A DNA stretch of 64,000 nucleotides from Algivirga pacifica (GCF_039543525.1 NZ_BAABJX010000036.1:184004-248003), one strand, 5' to 3'. Counted from the first letter of the stretch, positions 9,204 through 18,797 are shown. Translations and numbers: made by a program. Notes: a model not told the origin generated them from the letters alone.

Positions 9204-10270
9204 CAAAATGCCCTTTTAATTTTATTTCCTCTAACGATCACCCAAACCACTACTGGTGAACCAATTAAAGCAGTTACTACATTGATAGGAAGGGCCATTC
9301 CATCACCAGCCCATTGTGCCAGAATATCACAACACAATAATACTGTAGCCCCTATTAGGATCACAGAAGGAAGTAATACTTTGTGGTTCCCTTCACTAGT
9401 CCATTCCCTACTTAAGTGAGGCACCGCAATACCTACAAACCCAATGGGACCACAAAAACCTGTTACAGCCCCCGCTAACAAACTGCTGGAAAGGATCATC
9501 CCGGCACGTAATTGTTTCACCTTCACGCCCATACTTCCTGCATAACGCTCTCCCAGCAACATGACATTCATACTATTGGCCATCCATAAAGCCAATAACA
9601 ATCCCAAGGCAATACTACCTGCCAGAAAAGGCAATTGTTCACTCGTCACTCCTCCTATGCTTCCAAAAGTCCACATCAAATAATCTTGTATACGCTCTGG
9701 CTCGCTCAAGTACTGCCATACACTTACCAAAGCAATCGTAAGGTTTCCCAACATCATCCCTACAACCAACAAAACAATATTGTCTCTTAAACGGGAGGCT
9801 ATCATCAATAACAATAGCATAATAGCCCCACTTCCCGCTATAGAAGCCCCAATCACTAACCAGGCACCAGAAATCCCTACTTTCTGAATTGCCGCTAGTC
9901 CAACACTTCCTCCTGAGAGGAGCATCACTGCCCCTACCCCCAAGCTAGCCCCGGAAGTAATTCCCAATACGGAAGGCCCCGCCAAAGGATTCCTGAAAAG
10001 TGTTTGCATTTGCAAGCCACTCACAGACATAGCTGCACCTGCCAATATAGCGGTAATCGCTTTGGGCAAGCGGATATACCAAATAATCTGCTCATTAACC
10101 GAGTTAGCAGGGGTACCAAATAACGTATTTAACACTTCCATAAACGGAATGTGAACACTACCTACCGAAAGGTCAACAAAAAAAGCAACGATGATGAAGA
10201 AAATGAGAATAAACCACCTGGTTCCTTTGTTTAAATACTGTTTTTTTGAATATTCCTTTATTATTAGCAT
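9203..10270 (-). CDS. FecCD/BtuC-type ABC transporter permease
   Basis: This 355-aa inner-membrane permease has about ten hydrophobic helices. Family marks include SVGSVHIP, RLPKAITAILAGAAMSVSGLQMQTLFRNPLAGPSVLGITSGASLG and GPIGFVGIAVPHLSR. It imports an iron-siderophore, heme or cobalamin type substrate with the overlapping ATPase gene. The start is ATG 10270. No periplasmic binding protein or TonB receptor is encoded next to it in this window, which leaves the cargo open. Confidence 0.92.
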   Translation of the reverse strand: MLIIKEYSKKQYLNKGTRWFILIFFIIVAFFVDLSVGSVHIPFMEVLNTLFGTPANSVNEQIIWYIRLPKAITAILAGAAMSVSGLQMQTLFRNPLAGPSVLGITSGASLGVGAVMLLSGGSVGLAAIQKVGISGAWLVIGASIAGSGAIMLLLLMIASRLRDNIVLLVVGMMLGNLTIALVSVWQYLSEPERIQDYLMWTFGSIGGVTSEQLPFLAGSIALGLLLALWMANSMNVMLLGERYAGSMGVKVKQLRAGMILSSSLLAGAVTGFCGPIGFVGIAVPHLSREWTSEGNHKVLLPSVILIGATVLLCCDILAQWAGDGMALPINVVTALIGSPVVVWVIVRGNKIKRAF

Positions 10271-10425
10271 ATGACTTAAAAAAATGATCGTTACAAAGGA
10301 ACGTAAAAAAGATCATTCTACCTTAAAAGCGTCACGATAGAAGCATTATTATTCCTATTTCGTTATAAGTTTACTTAGCAGTCAATCCACTAGTTATATT
10401 CTTTTGATTAAACACCGTACTAACA

Positions 10426-11073
10426 ATGATTCGTCCCTCTACCCCTAAAAAGTCCTTGGTCATTTTTGACTTTGACGGTACTATTGCTGACTCTTTTGAA
10501 CAAATTATCAGTATCTCCAATAAATTAGCCCCCCGCTTTAACCTAGCTCCTGTCAGCAAGGAAAAAGTCAATACCTTAAGAAACCTCCCAGGAAAAGAAG
10601 TTATACATCAACTGGGTATCTCAAGGTTTAAACTCCCCTTCTTTATCAGAGCTGTAAAGAAAGAATTTACACAGGAACTCCATAAAGTGAATATTATTCC
10701 CGGCATCAAAGATTGTGTCATTCAACTGACCAAGGAAGGACATCAACTGGGTATCGTTACCTCGAATACAGAGGAGAATGTCAGAACCTACCTTGAGCAA
10801 CACGGGCTACATACTTTCTTTACTTTTATCTATTCATCTTCTAATATCTTTGGGAAACACAAAGTATTAAAAAAAGTGCTGAAAAAACATCAGGAATATA
10901 CTTCCCAGACATTTTATGTAGGCGATGAATGTCGCGACATTGAAGCTGCCCACAAATGTGATATCCGCATGATCTCTGTGTTATGGGGCTTTAGCTCCAA
11001 AAAAAGAATTGAAGAGCTATCTCCTTTCTACATTGCGCAAAACCCTAAGGAGATTCCATTGGTGATTCATTGA
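10426..11073 (+). CDS. HAD-family hydrolase (phosphoglycolate phosphatase-like)
   Basis: This 215-aa soluble phosphatase has motif I VIFDFDGTIADSF (about residues 13-25), motif II LGIVTSNTEENV (about 105), a motif III lysine in the GKHKVLKKVLKKH segment, and motif IV FYVGDECRDIEAA (about 163-175). A helical cap sits between motifs I and II, as in subclass IA phosphoglycolate phosphatases. Substrate is not determinable. The gene is divergent from the ABC permease (155 bp gap), and its stop codon is followed immediately by the octamer repeat. Confidence 0.85.
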   Translation: MIRPSTPKKSLVIFDFDGTIADSFEQIISISNKLAPRFNLAPVSKEKVNTLRNLPGKEVIHQLGISRFKLPFFIRAVKKEFTQELHKVNIIPGIKDCVIQLTKEGHQLGIVTSNTEENVRTYLEQHGLHTFFTFIYSSSNIFGKHKVLKKVLKKHQEYTSQTFYVGDECRDIEAAHKCDIRMISVLWGFSSKKRIEELSPFYIAQNPKEIPLVIH

Positions 11074-11180
11074 TATCGGTTATCGGTTATCGGTTATCGG
11101 TTATCGGTTATCGGTTATCGGTTATCGGTTATCGGTTATCGGTTATCGGTTATCGGTTATCGGTTATCGGTTATCGGTTA
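11074..11180. repeat. Tandem octamer repeat (TATCGGTT, about 13 copies)
   Basis: Directly after the HAD stop codon the octamer TATCGGTT repeats without interruption for 107 bp, about 13.4 units. The following 100 bp carry degenerate ACGATAAGC and AACCATTGCATGGCG words like those of other intergenic elements in this window. It is noncoding on both strands and is a likely slippage-prone tract. Confidence 0.9.
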
Positions 11181-11376
11181 AGAAAGTTATTTTAACGATA
11201 AGCTATAACCAATAAACTTTTTTCAACATTTTTTTTAAACGATAAGTAATAACCATTGCATGGCGCCCGAAAACTTTTTTCAACGATAAACCATAACGTT
11301 TCTCCCTCCTCAAGGAACTATCTTTATCATTAATAACTTTTAATCGCAGGAACCTTTATCTCAATAGCTTACTGTG
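11181..11376. other. Noncoding spacer with degenerate repeat words
   Basis: This AT-rich stretch holds two ACTTTTTTCAAC words, three AACGATAA-type words and one CCATTGCATGGCG variant of the dispersed motif. The promoter of the downstream lipoprotein gene must lie here, but no box is clear enough to assign. Confidence 0.4.
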
Positions 11377-12516
11377 ATGCAAAAGTTTATTATCCCTTTA
11401 CTTGTTCTCATCCTGACTTCCTCTTGTATTTTCGAGAGTGAAAAAGCAAAAAAGGCCAAAAAGCTCGATAAGCAACAATCAGCACTGATGAAATCTGCCG
11501 ATCAAGCTGTAGAGATTACCGCCTTCGACTTGCGTCAAAAGATGCATGCTTTCCTGATGTATTTCGCGGGAACGGTAGAGGAAACTGCTGATGAAATTAT
11601 TCGCTCCAGTGAAAGTATGGAGGTAAAACGAAATGCCCTCACCTGGAAGCTCTATGCCATTCCGGCGGCCCAAAGGGCTGTTCTGGTCAATGATCCTCTC
11701 ATTGGTCTGTTTGACATCAGTATCTTGTGTGTACAAATGCGAAATTTCTTCTTATCAGAAGAAGGAAAAGACCTCTTTGGGTACCATCAGGGGCTTGTCA
11801 TGTCCCAAACAGATTCTTTGATCGTTAAGTCTGTAAGAGTCTATGAGATGCTATCCGAAAATAGAGACCCTACACAAGCAGCAGGGTTGATCAAGGACTT
11901 CGCAAACGATTATCCTATTCATAGTCTTTATTTTAATCGTATGTCAATTACACCTTTTCTAGCAGAATACCATGATAGTGAAAAAATGGGGTTAGCAGCG
12001 ATGGCACAGGGTGCAACGGATAATCTGGAAATACTGACAGAACGGTTGAATGTATATATCGGCTTACTTCCCCGACAAGCTCGGTGGGAAGCTGCCCTCC
12101 TTATGGAAAATGCCTTGGAACAAGCCTTAGGTGATTCTTTACCACAAGAACTCCTATACCGGGTAGACCGCTTGGATAGTTACCTCAACCGCCTCACCAC
12201 AGTTACAGAGCAGATTCCCGGACTCATTAATCAACAACGACTCTATATAACACAAGACCTCAAAGAGGAGAGAGCTATATTACTACAAGCATTACAACAA
12301 GAAAGGATGGCTATCTTTTCAGAACTATCAAAGGAAAGAGAAATTATCTTAAAAGAAAGCAACAAGGTTGTTTCTGATAATATTGATCTTGCTTTTGATC
12401 GATTAGATGGAATTATACAGAAAGCCATATGGACCATTATTATCAGTACGGCTATTGGTATCATTTGCCTTGGTATTGTGGCCTTTATTCTTCTAAAGCT
12501 TATTCAGAAAAACTAA
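11377..12516 (+). CDS. Hypothetical lipoprotein with C-terminal transmembrane helix
   Basis: I do not recognise this 379-aa protein. It starts with a lipoprotein signal (FIIPLLVLILTSSC, lipobox Cys about residue 16), followed by a lysine-rich stretch. The body is largely helical with long amphipathic segments, including a charged coiled-coil-like run (about 295-340, ERAILLQALQQERMAIF). It ends in a hydrophobic helix (TIIISTAIGIICLGIVAFILL) and KLIQKN. Having both a lipid anchor and a C-terminal TM helix is unusual, and the coiled coil before the TM resembles chemoreceptor-like geometry. ATG 11377 replaces a GTG one codon upstream. Function unknown. Confidence 0.7.
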   Translation: MQKFIIPLLVLILTSSCIFESEKAKKAKKLDKQQSALMKSADQAVEITAFDLRQKMHAFLMYFAGTVEETADEIIRSSESMEVKRNALTWKLYAIPAAQRAVLVNDPLIGLFDISILCVQMRNFFLSEEGKDLFGYHQGLVMSQTDSLIVKSVRVYEMLSENRDPTQAAGLIKDFANDYPIHSLYFNRMSITPFLAEYHDSEKMGLAAMAQGATDNLEILTERLNVYIGLLPRQARWEAALLMENALEQALGDSLPQELLYRVDRLDSYLNRLTTVTEQIPGLINQQRLYITQDLKEERAILLQALQQERMAIFSELSKEREIILKESNKVVSDNIDLAFDRLDGIIQKAIWTIIISTAIGIICLGIVAFILLKLIQKN

Positions 12517-12758
12517 ATCTGATTTATGCTAATGTTTAGAGCTTGTCTCATCCTTAAACCTCATAACAATCTACTAATTCACTGAATTATACAATAGAAC
12601 TTTCATTCATTATTTTTTTTGAATGTAAAATATCATCATATTGCAATCTTGTAAACAAGCATTAACAAACATGATCTACTACTTTTTATTTTTAGGCTTC
12701 ATTAGTGCTTGACATAATGCTGATAGAATACTTTCCATACTTATTAAACTAGATTAAC

Positions 12759-15209
12759 ATGAAATACTACTTGGGGCTAATGAGCAGTTTGCTCAGTATT
12801 GGCCTTATCGCTGTACTTAACACCAAGATCGGAGTGGTGCCTCCATTGGGTAAGTTTTTAGATCCTTTCAATGGGTTCTGGCAAAATGCCAAGGAAAAAA
12901 ATATCGCAGTAGACGAAAATATTGCTCATCAACAATTAAAAGGCAAAGGGACCGTACTCTACGACTCCCTATTGATTCCACATATTTATGCAGAAAATGA
13001 CTTGGATGCTTACTTCCTTCAAGGATATGTAACTGCCTCCAATCGTCTATGGCAAATGGAACTACAAACACATGCCGCTGCCGGTAGACTTTCAGAAATT
13101 CTTGGAAAAAATGAGAAAGTACTGGGCATGGACCGAGAAATGCGTCGCAAAGGAATGGGATTTGGTGCTGAGAACTTCCTTCGTCAACTGAAAAAAAATC
13201 CTGAAGCACTAGCGGTGACTGAAGCCTATCGTAACGGTATCAACGCCTATATCAATAGCTTATCTTACGCTGACCTACCGATAGAGTACAAGTTATTGGA
13301 CTATCGACCAGAGCCATGGACCTTATTGAAATCGGCTTACTTGCTAAAGTATATGGCGGAAAGTCTTAGCAGTTGGGATGCAGACTTCGAATACTCCAAT
13401 GCTTTAGCCCTGTTAGGGAGAAACACTTTTGATCTTCTTTATCCGGATATGCTTAAGATGCAAGATCCTATCGTCAATGGTACGACTCCATGGGATTTTC
13501 AAATTGCCGCAGCTCAAAAGCCTAACAATGTAACTCCATTGTTAACACATAAAAAAGACCTGAACACTAAACCTGATCCGGATAATGGTTCCAACAACTG
13601 GGCCGTAAGTGGCGCCAGAACACAGAGTGGTCACCCTATGCTGGCCAATGACCCACACTTGGGCCTTAATGCTCCTTCAATCTGGTATGAGATTCACATC
13701 ACCTCTCCGGAGCAAAATGTTATGGGCGCATCCTTACCGGGAGCTCCTGGTGTGATCAGTGGATTCAATGAGAATATCGCCTGGGGAGTTACCAACGCTC
13801 GTAGAGACGTAGTCGATTGGTATAAGGTAACCTTTAAGGACAGTACGAAGAATGAGTACTTATTAGATGGGAAATGGGTAAAAGCAGAAAAACGTATCGA
13901 GACCATTAAGGTTCGTGGAGAAGAAGCTTTTATCGATACCGTCACGTATACGCAATGGGGCCCAGTAATGTATGACGAGACCTTTGGTACTCATAAGGAG
14001 AAGCAAAACTACGCTATGCGTTGGGTAGCGCATGATCCAACGGAAGAGGTAGTCGCTATTTATCATCTAAATAGAGCAAAAAATTATGCAGACTACCGAA
14101 ATGCGATAAAATACTTTAGCTGTCCTGCGCAAAACTTTGTATTTGCAGCCAACGATGGAGACATCGCCTTGACAGTACAAGGTCGTTTCCCTCTTAAGTG
14201 GGAAGAGCAAGGCAAGTTCGTAATGGATGGTTCCCGCTCTGATATGGCATGGCAAGGATTCATTCCTGCAGAACACAATATCTACACACGAAATCCAGAA
14301 AGAGGATTTGTAAGTTCTGCCAATCAACACCCTGTAGATGATAGCTATCCATACTATCATTTTGATGCGCATTACGAATACTACCGTAACCGCCGTATCA
14401 ATGATCAACTGGGGCAAATGCAAAATGCTAACCATGAAACCATCGAAGGGTTACTGAATGATAACTATAACTTGATGGCCAAAGAAGCATTGGAGGTAAT
14501 TATAAAATACATCCCAGAAGAAGCGCTCAACGGTCACGAGAAAATTGCTCTACAATCTTTAAAGGATTGGGATCACTTCAACGATGCGAAAAAAATTGCT
14601 CCTGTATATTTTGAGCAATGGTGGAGAATCCTATACCCTATGATATGGGATGAGATGGCCAAGGACCAAGACATTAGTTATATCAAGCCTAATAAAACGG
14701 TCACCATCAAACTAATGGCAGAGCAACCGAACCTTTCATTGTTTGATATACAGGAAACTCCTGAGAAAGAAACTGTTCAGGATGTTGTACTTAAATCTTT
14801 CCAACAAGCCGTAAAAGAAGTAAACGACTGGAAAGGGAAACAAGAAGGGGAAAAAGATTGGGCAGCCTTTAAAAGCACAACCGTCCAACACCTTTCCAGA
14901 GTACTAAAACCGTTTAATATCACTGGTATTCGTAACGGAGGTAACCGAGGAGTAGTCAATGCCACGAGCGAAAAGCATGGGCCATCGTGGAGAATGATCG
15001 TAGAGCTAGACCCTAAAGGTACTAAAGCATGGGCTGCCTATCCAGGAGGACAATCAGGAAACCCTGGCAGCCCTTTCTACGACCAACAGATCAACAGATG
15101 GGAAGCTTGTGACCTTTATCCTCTGGACTTCATGAGCAAGCAAGCCATTCAGGAAGGAAATATTGATGGACAACATATCCTATCCAAAATTAGCTTCGAC
15201 AAACAATAA
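12759..15209 (+). CDS. Penicillin acylase family protein (Ntn hydrolase, S45)
   Basis: This 816-aa secreted or periplasmic amidase is related to penicillin G acylase and AHL acylases. Such enzymes are made as a precursor and cleave themselves to free an N-terminal Ser. The candidate nucleophile is Ser278 in NGSNNWAVSG, followed by SGHPMLANDPHLGL and GVTNARRDVVDWY. The C-terminal FNITGIRNGGNRGVVNATSEKHGPSWRM and YPGGQSGNPGSPFYDQQ blocks match the family. The N-terminus has a hydrophobic segment (LGLMSSLLSIGLIAVLN) acting as signal or anchor. It lies 15 bp upstream of a small membrane protein and is probably cotranscribed with it. The acyl substrate is unknown. Confidence 0.92.
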   Translation: MKYYLGLMSSLLSIGLIAVLNTKIGVVPPLGKFLDPFNGFWQNAKEKNIAVDENIAHQQLKGKGTVLYDSLLIPHIYAENDLDAYFLQGYVTASNRLWQMELQTHAAAGRLSEILGKNEKVLGMDREMRRKGMGFGAENFLRQLKKNPEALAVTEAYRNGINAYINSLSYADLPIEYKLLDYRPEPWTLLKSAYLLKYMAESLSSWDADFEYSNALALLGRNTFDLLYPDMLKMQDPIVNGTTPWDFQIAAAQKPNNVTPLLTHKKDLNTKPDPDNGSNNWAVSGARTQSGHPMLANDPHLGLNAPSIWYEIHITSPEQNVMGASLPGAPGVISGFNENIAWGVTNARRDVVDWYKVTFKDSTKNEYLLDGKWVKAEKRIETIKVRGEEAFIDTVTYTQWGPVMYDETFGTHKEKQNYAMRWVAHDPTEEVVAIYHLNRAKNYADYRNAIKYFSCPAQNFVFAANDGDIALTVQGRFPLKWEEQGKFVMDGSRSDMAWQGFIPAEHNIYTRNPERGFVSSANQHPVDDSYPYYHFDAHYEYYRNRRINDQLGQMQNANHETIEGLLNDNYNLMAKEALEVIIKYIPEEALNGHEKIALQSLKDWDHFNDAKKIAPVYFEQWWRILYPMIWDEMAKDQDISYIKPNKTVTIKLMAEQPNLSLFDIQETPEKETVQDVVLKSFQQAVKEVNDWKGKQEGEKDWAAFKSTTVQHLSRVLKPFNITGIRNGGNRGVVNATSEKHGPSWRMIVELDPKGTKAWAAYPGGQSGNPGSPFYDQQINRWEACDLYPLDFMSKQAIQEGNIDGQHILSKISFDKQ

Positions 15210-15224
15210 AAGCATTCAACACCT

Positions 15225-15572
15225 ATGAAATATATACTTTTAAAAACCACATTAGTTGCCCTTTCTGCTGGGCTACTTCAACTTGTATTACCGTGGTGGA
15301 GCATTGCCATCGCAGCCTTCGCTGTTAATATCATTATTGGCAGTCGCAAGTTCAGCTCTTTTTTATCTGGCTTTCTTGGAGTAGGAATACTTTGGGCCAT
15401 TGTAGCCTGGAATATTGACCAAGCAAATGCTTCCCTACTATCAAGCAAGATTGCTGAGATCCTGCAAGCCCCTAACCCTGTTTCTGTGATGCTATTCACT
15501 GCATTGGTGGGTGGACTGGTAGGCGGTATGGGAGGCCTAACTGGTGGCATACTGAATGGTAGCAAAAGGTAA
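15225..15572 (+). CDS. Small integral membrane protein
   Basis: This 115-aa protein has three to four hydrophobic helices (LVALSAGLLQLVLPWW, SIAIAAFAVNIIIG, FLGVGILWAIVAW, MLFTALVGGLVGGMGGL) and a Gly-rich C-terminus. It starts 15 bp after the acylase gene and ends before a hairpin, so it is likely the second cistron of that unit. No conserved motif suggests a function. Confidence 0.75.
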   Translation: MKYILLKTTLVALSAGLLQLVLPWWSIAIAAFAVNIIIGSRKFSSFLSGFLGVGILWAIVAWNIDQANASLLSSKIAEILQAPNPVSVMLFTALVGGLVGGMGGLTGGILNGSKR

Positions 15573-15638
15573 CCTTTTGATAAAAAAGGACCATAATATA
15601 AGGGGTGACCACAAGGGTCGCCCCTACTGTTAACCTTT
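15573..15638. terminator. Hairpin terminator-like repeat
   Basis: Inner arms 15601-15610 and 15616-15625 (AGGGGTGACC and GGTCGCCCCT, one wobble) are framed by outer AAAAGGTAAC and GTTAACCTTTT words, giving a long stem that ends in TTTT. Its position after the acylase/membrane-protein pair fits a terminator. Confidence 0.6.
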
Positions 15639-15789
15639 TCTGACTTTCTACGTATACTATTGTGATGAAAACGAGAGACAATGTAAACTAAACAAGCATT
15701 CTACTTGTATTCCTTTTATAAGTGTTTCATTGGAAGTATTAACTCCCTCATCGGGAATACAGGTTACCGTTCAACACAATCGTATTTTT

Positions 15790-17133
15790 ATGGAAAACAT
15801 TGCTGTACCCCCATTAAATGTTCCACGAATCGTTATTATTGGTGGTGGGTTTGGAGGCATCCGTCTAGCCAAAGAGTTTAAAAACAAAGAAGTACAAATC
15901 GTCCTCCTAGACAAAAACAATTATCACACCTTTCAACCACTTCTCTATCAGGTAGCAACCGCCGGTATAGAGCCCGACTCTATCTCTTTTCCTTTAAGAA
16001 AACTTTTCAAGCACCAACGTAATATCACCTTCCGAAATGCTCGGGTCAGAAAAGTCATTCCCGAAGAGCAAATCGTAGAAACCAATATTGGCTCCCTTAG
16101 TTACGACCACCTTATCATCGCGACAGGGTCCCGTACCAACTTCTTTGGAATGAATGTGATCGAAGATCAATCCATGCCCCTGAAAACCATCCGACAGGCT
16201 TTGGACCTTCGTCACCTCATGTTACAAAACTTTGAAAAAGCGCTCATCACTGCCGACCTTAAAAAAAGGGAGAGCATGATGAGCTTTATTATTGTAGGGG
16301 GAGGTCCTACAGGAGTGGAGTTGGCCGGTGCACTGGGAGAGCTCAAGAGACACGTACTCCCACAAGATTATCCTGAACTGGATGTGCGACGTATGCAGAT
16401 CCACCTGGTAGAAGCCGGGCCAAGACTATTGAGTGCCCTCTCCGAAAAATCTTCTCAAAAAGCATTGGACTACCTCAAACGACTGGACGTAAATGTATGG
16501 CTAGATACGATGGTCAAACATCACGATGGACATAAGGTAGATGCTACCGTGAATCCTTCAGGACAAAAACTAGAGATCATGGGCAGTAACCTGATCTGGT
16601 CCGCAGGAGTAAAAGGCAATCATATTGCGGGCCTAAAAGAGGATGTTGTTCAGAATAATGGAAGAATTAAAGTGGACTCCTTCAACCAAGTGGAATCCTA
16701 CGATAATATTTATGCGATTGGGGATGTAGCGCAAATGACTACAGAAGATTATCCTTTTGGACATCCTATGGTAGCTCCTGTAGCTATTCAGCAAGCTAAA
16801 TTATTAGCAAAAAACATCTGGGCTAAAGTAAAGGGAAAAAATCTGAAAACCTTTACCTATAAGGATAAAGGGGCTATGGCTACCATTGGTAAAAACAAAG
16901 CAGTAGTTGAAGTAGGCAAGTTCAAGTCCCAAGGAGCCTTTGCCTGGTTTATCTGGATGTTTGTCCATATCATGTCCTTGGTAGGGTACCGCAACAAAGC
17001 CATTGTCTTTGTGAACTGGCTATGGAACTATGTCAATTATGATAGAGGTATTCGACTAATCATACGCCCCTTCGACTTACAGCTTCGAAATGATCGAAGG
17101 AAAAAAGAAGAAGAAGAACGCATTGTGTTTTAA
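15790..17133 (+). CDS. NAD(P)/FAD-dependent oxidoreductase, type II NADH dehydrogenase
   Basis: This 447-aa monotopic respiratory NADH:quinone oxidoreductase has an N-terminal FAD Rossmann motif (RIVIIGGGFGGIRLAKEF), the DKNNYHTFQPLLYQVATAGI block of NDH-2, a second dinucleotide-binding motif (FIIVGGGPTGVELAGALGEL), and the FAD-contacting NIYAIGDVAQ. A C-terminal hydrophobic, aromatic stretch (FAWFIWMFVHIMSLVGYRNKA) suits membrane attachment. ATG 15790 is preferred; a TTG 20 codons upstream (15730) would add a non-homologous tail. It is followed by a strong bidirectional terminator. Confidence 0.93.
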   Translation: MENIAVPPLNVPRIVIIGGGFGGIRLAKEFKNKEVQIVLLDKNNYHTFQPLLYQVATAGIEPDSISFPLRKLFKHQRNITFRNARVRKVIPEEQIVETNIGSLSYDHLIIATGSRTNFFGMNVIEDQSMPLKTIRQALDLRHLMLQNFEKALITADLKKRESMMSFIIVGGGPTGVELAGALGELKRHVLPQDYPELDVRRMQIHLVEAGPRLLSALSEKSSQKALDYLKRLDVNVWLDTMVKHHDGHKVDATVNPSGQKLEIMGSNLIWSAGVKGNHIAGLKEDVVQNNGRIKVDSFNQVESYDNIYAIGDVAQMTTEDYPFGHPMVAPVAIQQAKLLAKNIWAKVKGKNLKTFTYKDKGAMATIGKNKAVVEVGKFKSQGAFAWFIWMFVHIMSLVGYRNKAIVFVNWLWNYVNYDRGIRLIIRPFDLQLRNDRRKKEEEERIVF

Positions 17134-17172
17134 ATCAAAAGGGCCGCATCGTGGATGCGGCCCTTTTGATTT
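17132..17172. terminator. Bidirectional intrinsic terminator
   Basis: Perfect 19-bp inverted arms (17132-17150 and 17154-17172) surround a GTG loop. The stem is GC-rich in its centre (GGGCCGCATC) with AAAA and TTTT flanks on both strands. It sits between the convergent NDH-2 and YicC genes and should stop transcription from both. Confidence 0.93.
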
Positions 17173-17178
17173 AATCCT

Positions 17179-18060
17179 TTATAGTACATTCAGTACTTGT
17201 TCTTTAATCTTCTCCAACTCTTCCTTCATATTCACGACCATTTTCTGAATCTCCAGATCGTTAGCCTTGGAACCAATAGTATTGATTTCTCTACCGATTT
17301 CCTGACTGATAAAACCTAGCTTCTTACCATTGGACTCTGCAGATTCCAGGGTCTCAATAAAGTAAGAAAGGTGGTTGCTCAATCGCACCTTTTCTTCAGC
17401 AATATCCAACTTTTCAATATAATAAATTAGTTCCTGCTCAAAACGGTTAGGATCAAAGTTATCGTTATTCTCCAGCTCCTGTACCTGCATTCTCAGTTTT
17501 TCTCGGATCTTCTCTAAACGGATAGGATCTCTATCTTCAACTCCTTTCAGGTTTGTACCAATCGTATCGATATTATCCTTGAATGCTTTCTCTAGGGCTT
17601 TTCCTTCCTCTTTTCTATAATTGATACAGTTTTGGATCGCTTCCTCTATGGCCTGCTTAATAAAAACCCAGTCATTCTCCAATACCTCAGCATTACTCTC
17701 CTTGGCGTATACCTCTGGCAGTCCCATAATAGTCGCCAACAAATCACCCGTTTCCTCACTTCCCACTTCCTGAGTAATCTCCTTCAACTCCTGATAATAG
17801 GCCTTCACCACATTTTTGTTGATTTTTGCCTTTTGCGCTTCAGCGCTTTTTGAGGCGTAAGCGATGGTAAGGATCACCTTACCTCTCAAAAGACTATTGG
17901 TCAACAAATTACGTACTTCGATCTCTTTGCTTGAAAATGCATGGGACATTTTCACCATCACATCAGCAAACTTGGAGTTCAAAGTTTTGACTTCTACGCT
18001 TACACTAAGTTGATCGTTTTCAATCTGAGCACGACCAAATCCCGTCATTGACTGAATCAT
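17179..18060 (-). CDS. YicC-family endoribonuclease
   Basis: This 293-aa protein belongs to the YicC/YloC family, known as an RNase involved in small-RNA and mRNA turnover. The N-terminal MIQSMTGFGRA signature is exact and is followed by VEVKTLNSKFADV. The C-terminal DUF1732-like block contains RLSNHLSYFIETLESAESNGKKLGFISQEIGREINTIGSKAND, diagnostic for the family. ATG 18060 is the start. Single gene, convergent with NDH-2. Confidence 0.94.
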   Translation of the reverse strand: MIQSMTGFGRAQIENDQLSVSVEVKTLNSKFADVMVKMSHAFSSKEIEVRNLLTNSLLRGKVILTIAYASKSAEAQKAKINKNVVKAYYQELKEITQEVGSEETGDLLATIMGLPEVYAKESNAEVLENDWVFIKQAIEEAIQNCINYRKEEGKALEKAFKDNIDTIGTNLKGVEDRDPIRLEKIREKLRMQVQELENNDNFDPNRFEQELIYYIEKLDIAEEKVRLSNHLSYFIETLESAESNGKKLGFISQEIGREINTIGSKANDLEIQKMVVNMKEELEKIKEQVLNVL

Positions 18061-18380
18061 ATATAGGTATATCTAATTTATTATTTTATGCACTATAGCT
18101 TCCTTAAAGATAGTACTTTTCTACTAAGGAATACTAAGGCTTTAATGTATTCTAAACAAGTCGATAGGGATGAATAGTAATGAACTAACCCCCAAAAACT
18201 TACAAATTGATATTTTTACTTAATAACTGTAAACAATATTATTTTCTTATCGTTGTATCTGAGGTGCTTAATAAAAAGCATTATTCTTTATTGATACCCA
18301 CACCAATCTATTACCTTTATTCCATACTTAAACTAACTCAACATCAAGTAAGTGAATCACTACAAAACCCAATTTCACTC
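18061..18380. other. Noncoding spacer, no distinct element seen
   Basis: AT-rich DNA lies between the divergent yicC and STAS/SpoIIAA-like genes. An open frame runs through 18207-18380 in phase with the downstream gene, but the translated residues look random. I see no repeat or convincing promoter box. Confidence 0.4.
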
Positions 18381-18797
18381 ATGATCATTCAAGAGTCTCC
18401 ATACATCAGTATTACCCATCGGTGTAATGAAAACCTTATTGAAGTGCAATGGAAGCCTGCTTCCCTGCAAATGGATGCGGAAGCCTACCAAGCGACTTTA
18501 TTGGATTTAATTACTATTGCAGAACAACACCAACCTAAAAAATGGCTGGGAGACACTCGACTCTTTTTCTTTCAAATCTCTCCCGAGCTACAACACTGGA
18601 CAGTTCAAAAATTCAATATTCCCTTAAAGAATATAGGGGTAGAAAAGATGGCTATTTTGGTGACTCAGAAAATTCACGAAACCTTTGTGCAGTATTCTCA
18701 ACAAGACTACTCCTCTTTCCCTTCTAGCGAAACACAATACGAATACTTTAAAGATAAAGAAGAGGCTATGGACTGGCTGACTACCTCACAAAACTGA
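18381..18797 (+). CDS. STAS/SpoIIAA-like small protein
   Basis: This 138-aa cytosolic protein resembles the Bacteroidota SpoIIAA-like single-domain family in its alternation of strands and helices (YISITHRCNENLIEVQWKP, then AYQATLLDLITIAEQHQPKKWLGDTR, then KMAILVTQ, then YEYFKDKEEAMDWL). ATG 18381 is chosen because the preceding 58 in-frame residues have no coding character. It lies 105 bp before the HMA gene. The role is unknown; a protein-interaction function is plausible from the fold type only. Confidence 0.6.
   Translation: MIIQESPYISITHRCNENLIEVQWKPASLQMDAEAYQATLLDLITIAEQHQPKKWLGDTRLFFFQISPELQHWTVQKFNIPLKNIGVEKMAILVTQKIHETFVQYSQQDYSSFPSSETQYEYFKDKEEAMDWLTTSQN

Noticed and set aside
10271..10425. 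Cobalamin riboswitch upstream of the ABC importer
   Set aside because: No B12-box-like sequence or long conserved leader is present in the 155-bp gap.
11074..11180. CRISPR array
   Set aside because: The repeats are contiguous 8-mers without spacers; nothing else in the window shows regularly spaced repeats or cas genes.
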